Made by a program: the position numbers and the translations under genes. A stretch of 64,000 bases of DNA from Cristatella mucedo (Eukaryota > Bryozoa > Phylactolaemata > Cristatellidae). Within the stretch, counting starts at the first letter, position 1; every line of letters begins with the position of its first letter. The notes beneath the pieces are model-generated. The model was not told the origin of the DNA. It ran no database searches and worked only from the letters and a program-made list of their open reading frames with translations. Location: positions 11,606,501-11,670,500 of the forward strand of contig WPIO01000004.1 in the NCBI GenBank assembly GCA_009760855.2, given 5' to 3'. Below are positions 1 through 64,000 of this stretch, in pieces.

Positions 1-1766
1 AACATTGGCTAATTGGAATTCCCCTTTAGTATCGGGTACTAAAAGATGCAGACATTGTCTTGGAGCCAAAAATTTCCACTGCTGCCTAGTACGGTCATAA
101 TTCCTTTGCATTAGCCGTCTTTGTTGCCCTTTATGTTAATTGGTTTGCTTTCAGTGCAGGGGATAGGCAGAGGACAGCTGCTAATCTCAGGCAGCTGATT
201 AGCTAGAGAGGTTCTGTAGGGGCAGCTGAAAGGCTGTGCTGCTGTTGCTGCTACCATGCCTCGAGGCAGCATGCAGTGAGTGAGACTGTGCTGCATCACA
301 TAACCGAGCGAGCCAACTGCACGGCGTCCGGAGTGCCAGCTGTTTGCTTCAGTACAGCTGCATACCCCACCTTAAATAATGCGATCTGGCAGGCCTGTGC
401 AACATGCCCGATGTGCTCCGGCATGTATACGGCATCCTCCAGCTCCGATTCACTGCCTGCCTGCTACTACTACTGCTGCCTCTCTCGACTTATCTGATGT
501 AAACAGAAATTTAAATCCACTTATGATTCGGAAATTTAAAACTATACCCGACAAGCCCAACAGCATTTGATTTCATACCTTCTCGGGTTCTACCTTGGAG
601 CCTATGGCATTTGGTTGAACGTACAGGTACATGTTGGTGTGTATGCACATATGTACACATGTATGTATATACTCTGTATAGCCACAGGTATGCATGCTAA
701 TTTGGAGCAACTTTCTGCTGGTTGTTCTCAAGTTTTAACTGAACTGTCTGAATATCCTGCTGGTTCGTCTAAGAAGAAAAGAAAAAGCAAAGGAGCCACA
801 AGCTTAAGGTGGGGCCGAGCTGAGGCCGTGTAGCCGTGTTTGGGACAGTTTGGGACAGTTTGGTGGATGTGAGCGCATATCCCGGCGGCGCGTTGCGTTT
901 TTCTCCCTTCAGTCGATCCCAATCGAGTCGAAGAGGCCAAGCTGCATTTGAAAGCAATTAACTGCTTGCCTCCTGCTGTGGGTGGCCACAGCTGTGCTGT
1001 GACGATGCACATTGTAATGCACCATGGCACCACTGTGCATGCACTTGGGTCCTCATTCACCAAATTCAACCACAGTGCCGCCACGGTCGATGCATTGATC
1101 TGCCCAATCCAGCTTTACACTTAGCTTGGTCGTTTGCTGTGTGGCCCTACCGAAACCGGTCCCCTTTACTAATCGAATCCTGCTTGGCAGGCTGATGTGG
1201 CCGCCCGGTGTGGGGGGGGGAGAGCGGAGGGTTGTACTAGGACCGAGGCATCAGTCGGAACATGGAAACTCGGGCTGCTTCAATCGAGCTGCATGCTCCA
1301 ATTAGAGCCACTGGTAGGTACCTCACGGGGCTGTGTGGCGATTTATGTTGATTGACGCAAGCATGTTGGCTGACCCAGGCAAGCTTGGGTGGCAGCTGCT
1401 CCGCATCAGCATCGACACAGCTGCCACTGCAAGAGCTCTTTAGCATGCTGTCATGGCTCGTGATTCTCACCTTCGACAAATCCTTTTCTCAGCTGCTCTG
1501 CTTCCACGGGCTGTGGCCAAATGGTAGACAGCCTTCACCCGGCAGGCTGTCGTTGGAGTCTTCGGCCAGTGGCTGGCATCGCGCGTCCACGCCCACGCTA
1601 GCTCTCGGCCTGTGGACGGCGCAGGCTCCCGCTCGGAAGCTAGCACGATGGCCATGCCCACCGTCTGCATGAGCGGAATTTCCTTTGCGCCACCCAGTGC
1701 TCTGCTCGGTTCGTCGGTTTCTCGCTGCCGAGTGCACCGCGCATGCGCACATTGCCCTCCTTCCAG
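1..1766. other. Intron upstream of the first visible Sbf exon
   Basis: No exon, RNA gene or recognised transposon seen. I searched for the expected Sbf N-terminal segment (QRFPxxDW..PFPQGIE) in all + frames by eye and did not find it. Overlapping ORFs here occur on both strands and look like chance. Confidence 0.6.
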
Positions 1767-58962
<57,196 letters not shown>

Positions 58963-60094
58963 ATGGTAGGCTGACGTGGCTCTGCCACCCACGGCTGCCT
59001 CCAGTAAGGGTGCCACAAACAACAGTGATGGGTCTCATGTCGTCTACGTCGTCATTGTTGCTCGACTGGTGGAGCAATTAGCAGCTGCCGTGACTTAAGT
59101 GGTGGTGGGACAGGCAGACTGGAGCTTATCGCAGCATCCAGCAAAGGGTTTCTGCTGTTCACGTCCACGCCGATCAGCAATCTCACATCGTGATGAGCTC
59201 GTGCCTGAATGCAGTCGCAGCCCGCCTGCCTGGACGCTTCGCATGGCCCCCTCACCTACCTAGAGCCATCAGTGCGCATCCAAGGCAGGGCCTAGGTTGC
59301 TGTCTGGACCTGCCGCTCCACGGGGCTGGCACAGGGGTGCCTTACTAGTCTGTTATCTCTTGCACACTAACATGTATGCTTGCTGCGCAAGCTCTACTAG
59401 CGATCGGAGTACGTCGAATGAAGGAGATACCTGCTACTCGAAAGGGCTGGTGCATTTTTTGTTGACACGTGTACAGTTGCTTGAGTATTTATTTGATGTT
59501 AATGTGTTTTTTTAGATCGTGGTTCTTTTGTTTACTGCTTTTTTCGGATTACCTTGCAATTCACTGCCACTTACTGGCTGTGGTATTGTGTCCCTGCTGC
59601 CTCCTTTGCTGCTGCCTCTGCTGCTGGACCACTGCAGCTGCTGCACCCGTGCATGCGAACTGCATAAACCGTTCAGAGAACCAGTTGCTTTTCCATTGCT
59701 GATATCGAAGTGATACGCTCACAGCGCCAGTGTCCCCTTGGCCAAGAACTCTGTTGCACTGCATATGCTGTCGGCAGTACCGAAGCATTCAGTTGCAGCA
59801 GGTTGAAGGTCGGAATCTTGTATTCGTTGATTATCGTTAATCCTTGATTCGTTATTCCATCATTGGAAATCCCCTGTAACCGTGTCACCCATTCGAGCTC
59901 CACTACTTCATGTCAGCCAGCAGATTCCGGGTCGTGCCGGCTTCCTGTCTTCTTTGTAGAACTGTCACAGTCTCCCCCAGCGTTTTGAAGTATTTCTCAT
60001 GTTTCTCAAAGAGAGCCTTATAAAGAAACCTTTAGGTGTTGCAGGTTCCCCCGGCAGCATGCTGATCTCGTCTGATTAGATGCTAGTCTAGGAT
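58963..60094 (+). other. Sbf: Probable Sbf 3' UTR / 3' flank
   Basis: Follows the Sbf stop. I saw no AATAAA here; the first I noted downstream is in a SINE tail at 63158-63163, with others at 63385 and 63542. The end of the transcript is therefore unknown. Confidence 0.45.
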
Positions 60095-60165
60095 GTAAAG
60101 TGTCCAGAAAGAGATGTAGTTCTCAGAGGGTGCAATACACATGTCTTATTATTATTACTATTGAT
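60095..60165 (+). mobile_element. LINE-A-like 3' tail
   Basis: gatgtaaagtgtccagaaag, agatgtagttctcagagggt, then an ATT tract. Confidence 0.75.
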
Positions 60166-60549
60166 ATTGACTTCGGTGCCGAACGTCCAGGTTCAATTTC
60201 CGTGCTGATACCATGAGTACCATTTGTTGTAGCAGGAAAGTACGGTCTAGGCAGGACTATTTGCTCGGCCCGATTTTCTTATGCCTTGTCGGTTCCATAT
60301 CGATTTGGAAGCCTCTAGAGCTTGTAGTTGGGCTTTGCAGACATGTTGAGAAAGTATTTATGTCTTCTTCTTTAACATTAGCCGGGCTAAAGAATTGAAT
60401 ACTGGCTGATCAAATCATCAATTGAGGATTGTGGATACCAACTATTTGGCCACTTGGCTTTTTATATTTCATTCGTACCCTTAAAGACTTTTGGCGACAG
60501 AAGCTTTTGCTGTCAGGGTGTTGGGAGGATATCACTTCAAACGTTTTAT

Positions 60550-60796
60550 GCAGCCACATCTACTCTTCTGCTGTCGACTGTTGCTCATTCTTTCCAATAG
60601 TCCTGAACTGCTACTTTGGTGCTTCTCACTACCTCAACTGCCCTCTTGACTCAGCCATGCTTCTCACTTTCTCTTTGTTGCGTGAGATGAAGTCTGCTGG
60701 CTACTGCACAATACCTAAAACCGCCTAGGCTTGCTACGAGTACCGCCCCGTATAACACCCTCTTAGTCTTCGTGGCCTTGTGTGGTTACAAATGGA
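60550..60796 (+). mobile_element. LINE-B 3' fragment
   Basis: Matches the LINE-B C-terminal/3' region (tactcttctgctgtcgactg, ctgaactgctac, tttctctttgttgcgtgaga) and ends with a form of the shared terminus, ttgtgtggttacaaatgg. Confidence 0.82.
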
Positions 60797-60814
60797 GATA
60801 CATTACAACATGTG

Positions 60815-62300
60815 AGGGAATTTGTTCTGGATAATGAGTGATGTTCTGGAAGACGAGGCACTGGCGTGGTTTAAATTGTACTTGTCTGATCGTGTTCAAT
60901 CCGTGTCGTGTGGGGGTCAAGTCTCACACACAAGACAAGTCACCTGTGGAGTCCCTCAAGGGTCCATCCTCGGTCCCTTGCTGTTCTCCATTGATACTCA
61001 ACCTCCGGGAAAAGTGATTAAAGCACTTGGAATAGGATATCACTTTTATGCTGACGATACTCAGCTGTATTTGTCATTCAAACCATCGTAATCTGCTGCA
61101 GCAGCTGATAAACTGAATGCTTGCCTAGCCGACATTCGATCCTGGATTTCGGAAATGTTTTTGAAACTAAACGATGAAACTGAACTGCTGCTCATAGAAC
61201 ACCCTAAGCGTGTGGCTGGATTAGAAGGCTTTGTTCTTCTAATAGGTGATGGTGTTGTACGACCATAAAAAAGTACTAGCTGATTTAACAGCCTCTAGAT
61301 ATAAGAGCCTTTACGGCTATCACCACCTCTGGTAGCGGCGATAAAGGGATCGCCCACCGCAGGATTCGAACCCACGACATCGGCCGAGGTCGTAAAAAGC
61401 AACCACGTTGCCTAGTGTGCCGTCGCGGCTCACCAGCACCACCAGCACGTGTTCGAAATTTAGGTGTCGTTTTCGACAACTGCCTAAATTTTAAAAGCAT
61501 TCAGAAGTCTGCTTCTCTAGCTAGCCATCCCGTCCGATCCCTATCTAAGATCAGGAGCTATTTTCCATAGTGGCTTGCAAAAATTTAACTAGCTCTTTAG
61601 TTCTGCCTCGGCTTGATTATTGTAATTCCCTTTTGGCTGGGCTACCGAAAAACGCTACTAGGTCACTGCAGATGGCTATGAATCCTGCAAGGCTTGATCC
61701 TGCAAGGCTTGTCTGCAAATTCCAGAGGTTTGACCACGTGTTTCCTTTGCTTAAGTTACTTTGCTGATGTTACTATTTTGGGTCTCAATTCAAGCAAGGG
61801 TCGCTTGTATACACGGGAATCCTTGGATGGCTACCGGTTGCTCAACGGATGTAGAGCATAGATCTTACGCTGACCCACAAAGCCCGCCACGGCTTGGCTC
61901 CTCCATACCTAGCTGAACTGCTGCACCAGTTTCATCCTCTTCGTGCCCTCAGGTCCTGTATAGACTCTGTTCCATTCTTCCGCTTAAAGACCGTTGGTGA
62001 CTTGGACTGTGGAACTCACTTCCACGATTCCTACTTAACGACAACTACTCTCCTGCAGCCGACTATGGCACATCCTTTTCAGCGGTCCTGTGCTGCTACT
62101 TCCATCCTACTCACTACCTCAACTGCTCTCCTGACTGCTATGCTTCCCGCTTTCTCTTTGTTGCGTGAGACGAAGTCTGTTGGCTACCGAATGCGTACTG
62201 AAAGCCGCTTATGCTGTGAATGAGCTACACAAAACTCTCTTGTGTAATAACACCCACATTGTCTGTATGGCTTTGTGGGTTTACAAACAAAATTTATTAC
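60815..62300 (+). mobile_element. LINE-B copy with a nested SINE
   Basis: Encodes ALAWFKLYLSDRVQSV, CGVPQGSILGPLLFS and GIGYHFYADDTQLYLSFKPS (60822-61091), then the FLKLNDxxTELLL region. It is split by a SINE at 61266-61434 and continues RNLGVVFDNCLNF, LVLPRLDYCNSLLAGLPKNA to the shared terminus at about 62280. Many stops and shifts; inactive. It is downstream of Sbf. Confidence 0.9.
61266..61434 (-). mobile_element. tRNA-derived SINE, family S, nested in LINE-B
   Basis: Reverse strand begins gagccgcgacggcacactag, has A-box-like ggcaacgtggttgctttt, B-box gggttcgaatcctgcggtgg and ends gaggctgttaaatcagctag. This is the best-preserved B-box of the family here. Both flanks are LINE-B sequence that is contiguous in the copy at 9228-10880. 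Confidence 0.9.
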
Positions 62301-63025
62301 TTTTTAACTCAATTGTTCTAGATAACTTTCATTTCCATGTTCAGTGATTAGTCCACCAAATGGAACCTCCTGTTCTGAGCTACAAGTATCCTTAGTACGA
62401 CTTTTATCACGCGCAAATACTGCCAGTCGACTAATATATCTTGAAGGGGAGCTAAATTTGCACCTTCCAGCGAGCTTCCTTGAATTAGTCAACATGAGAC
62501 ACGATGGTATGGTCTTATTGGGACATCCTGCAGTCCGTTGTTCTTTAGTTCTTTCCAACTACCTCGGATAACTGTATTATATTTAGCCCTGCGATTGCAC
62601 GGGAAGTACATTACCAGTTCAACCGAGCTTTTCCAAGTTACTTCACCTTACTGTGAAACCTTTGTGGAATTCTTGTCACCCAGAACCTTCTTTCTCTGCG
62701 ATTCTACATACTGACTCGTAGCCTTTGCCTCAAGGAACAAGTCCTCATGGTACTTACAGGCTGTCGACTTCGTATCTAGAGCTGTAGCAAAATGTTTCAC
62801 AGTGCCCAATTTGCTGTGCAGTGGCAATACCAGCAGCAACGAGGACTTGGCAAGGGTTCAATTTTGAAATAACTGATGACCTCAAAGCCAACTCATCTGT
62901 ATTTAGCGACCGTGAAGATTTTGACACAGTCACACTCTTTCAGGTGCGCAGAACTTGTTCCGGTCATGGATCAGCATGGCTTTAAGATTCATGGATTTGC
63001 TGTGAGGGGAGAGTTGCCTCTCAAT
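62300..63025. other. Intergenic or 3' flank, unassigned
   Basis: Overlapping ORFs occur on both strands at 62304-62571, neither with a recognised motif. No repeat identified. Confidence 0.45.
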
Positions 63026-63185
63026 CTTGCCGAGCTGGTTTGGTCTAGCGGTTACGGTGCTCGCCCCGACCAAGGTCTGACTGAGGTCGTGGGCTCGAGC
63101 CCCGAGGCATATGTGAAGCACCTGAATAGAGATTAAGTTCTTTTGGGGCGCTATATAAATAAATTATATATATTATATATTATCT
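63026..63185 (+). mobile_element. Chimeric SINE: tRNA-like head with LINE-A-like tail
   Basis: Head gagctggtttggtctagcgg with A-box tggtctagcggtta and B-box gggctcgagcccc; then gaagcacctgaatagagatt, aagttcttttggggcgctat and an AT-rich end. The second part matches the LINE-A terminal block. Confidence 0.82.
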
Positions 63186-63801
63186 GTTCTAAGCGGTTCC
63201 GACTGCCACGAGCAGAGTGTTCATATAGTGGCAGAAGCAGTACCATATTTGCCCGTGAAGAAGCTGGCGAAAGTTTGGTCACGCTATGTACAATCTTGAA
63301 AATTTCAAAATAACACCCAAATCTGTTAACGGTTTTGCACACATTAAGCCTACATGGTATAGAGTTGGATTATTCGTTGGTTTTAATAAACCGGTGCGAA
63401 TGAAGACTTACACTCGCTCTTCTCATTGATAGTAGATATATTTTAAAATTCCAACCTTTTAAAGAAGGCTAAGTTTGACGGAATCAATTGTCTCCTACTA
63501 CGGTCAGCATTCACTGACTAGACGACGCACTACCCAGAAACAATAAAGTTTTTTAGTTATATTATACCAATATTGAGCAGCGGAGTTTGTAACTTCACCA
63601 TCTGCATGTGCGTGCTGCCCAGTCCTAGCGCCTTCAAAGTCTGCCTTCTGGAGTGCCTTCTGACTTGAGAATTGGGTTTCAATAGAAAATGTTTACGGAC
63701 ACGTAATTTCACGTTATCGTCATCAGAGACTGTTTTGGATCACTTGACAATGGAGCCCTGGGTGGATCTAAACTACCGTGGTTGCCTGCTGACATTAGCC
63801 T

Positions 63802-64000
63802 ACAGCAGTGTGCGTATGTATGTATCTCCGTGTGTAACTCCACAAAGTCATAAAGACTATGTGGGTGTTACGCAGGAGAGTTTTGTATAGTGCACTCACA
63901 GCCTATGCGGCTTTCGGTACGCATTTCGTAGCCAACAGACTCCGTCTCACGCAACAAAGAGAAAGTGGGAAGCATAGCAGAGTCAGGAGAGCAGTTGAGG
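63802..64000 (-). mobile_element. LINE-B 3' end, antisense, cut by the window edge
   Basis: From gtatgtatctccgtgtgtaa through cgcaggagagttttgtatag to the last base it matches the copies at 9228 and 11345. The element continues beyond the window. Confidence 0.88.

Noticed and set aside
60180-60230. Another SINE head (aggttcaatttccgtgctga looks like a B-box)
   Set aside because: No matching A-box or family body; too short to support.
61335-61434. A functional tRNA gene on the minus strand
   Set aside because: It has A- and B-box-like elements but belongs to a repeated family with a common non-tRNA body, so it is a SINE.
62304-62571. Overlapping + and - ORFs as a downstream gene
   Set aside because: Neither strand shows a motif or splice context, and the region is flanked by dead transposons.

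Overview
The window is nuclear DNA of an invertebrate animal; I cannot name the phylum from it. This rests on one very large spliced gene with GT-AG introns, a metazoan-only domain architecture, LINE, SINE and Tc1-type repeats lodged in its introns, and long dinucleotide microsatellites.

One protein-coding gene fills nearly everything, on the + strand from 1767 to 58962. It is the SET-binding-factor gene (Sbf; MTMR5/SBF1 and MTMR13/SBF2 of vertebrates). I could place 37 exons by hand. Their lengths sum to 6195 nt, exactly 2064 codons plus a TAA stop, and every splice phase closes. In order the protein carries the rest of a uDENN domain, cDENN, dDENN, the SBF2 region, GRAM, a catalytically dead myotubularin domain, a textbook C1 zinc finger and a C-terminal PH domain. 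The first roughly 45 residues, the promoter and the start codon lie upstream of base 1. Exon spacing is uneven: compact clusters at about 15.0-16.3 kb and 19.4-22.5 kb, and long introns (6395-13256, 22512-27312, 29121-34314) packed with repeats.

The introns and the 3' flank hold at least two LINE families. LINE-A is L2/CR1-like, has an endonuclease and reverse transcriptase, and ends in (ATT)n; copies range from near-identical (17.0-18.5 kb and 25.3-26.8 kb) to very decayed. LINE-B has a different reverse transcriptase and a fixed 3' terminus without an ATT tail; copies lie at 9.2-10.9, 11.3-12.2, 42.7, 60.5-62.3 and 63.8-64.0 kb. There is also a dead Tc1-type transposon on the minus strand (7.7-8.7 kb), a tRNA-derived SINE family (about five copies, one nested in a LINE-B), and a second SINE at 63.0-63.2 kb with a tRNA-like head joined to a LINE-A-like tail.

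Simple and tandem repeats include (AG)n at 29.3 and 44.3 kb, (TC)n at 44.8 kb, (TA)n at 55.3 kb, a 34-bp minisatellite at 53.3 kb, a GGTAT-type satellite beside a perfect 39-bp palindrome inside a LINE-A (23.7-24.1 kb), and two adjacent hairpins at 46.9 kb. No bacterial-type operon, CRISPR array, rRNA or functional tRNA gene was seen. The most interesting gene-level points are two short introns that are multiples of three and stop-free (34507-34704 and 39160-39330), an in-frame tandem acceptor before the PH domain, and the lost catalytic residues of the phosphatase loop.
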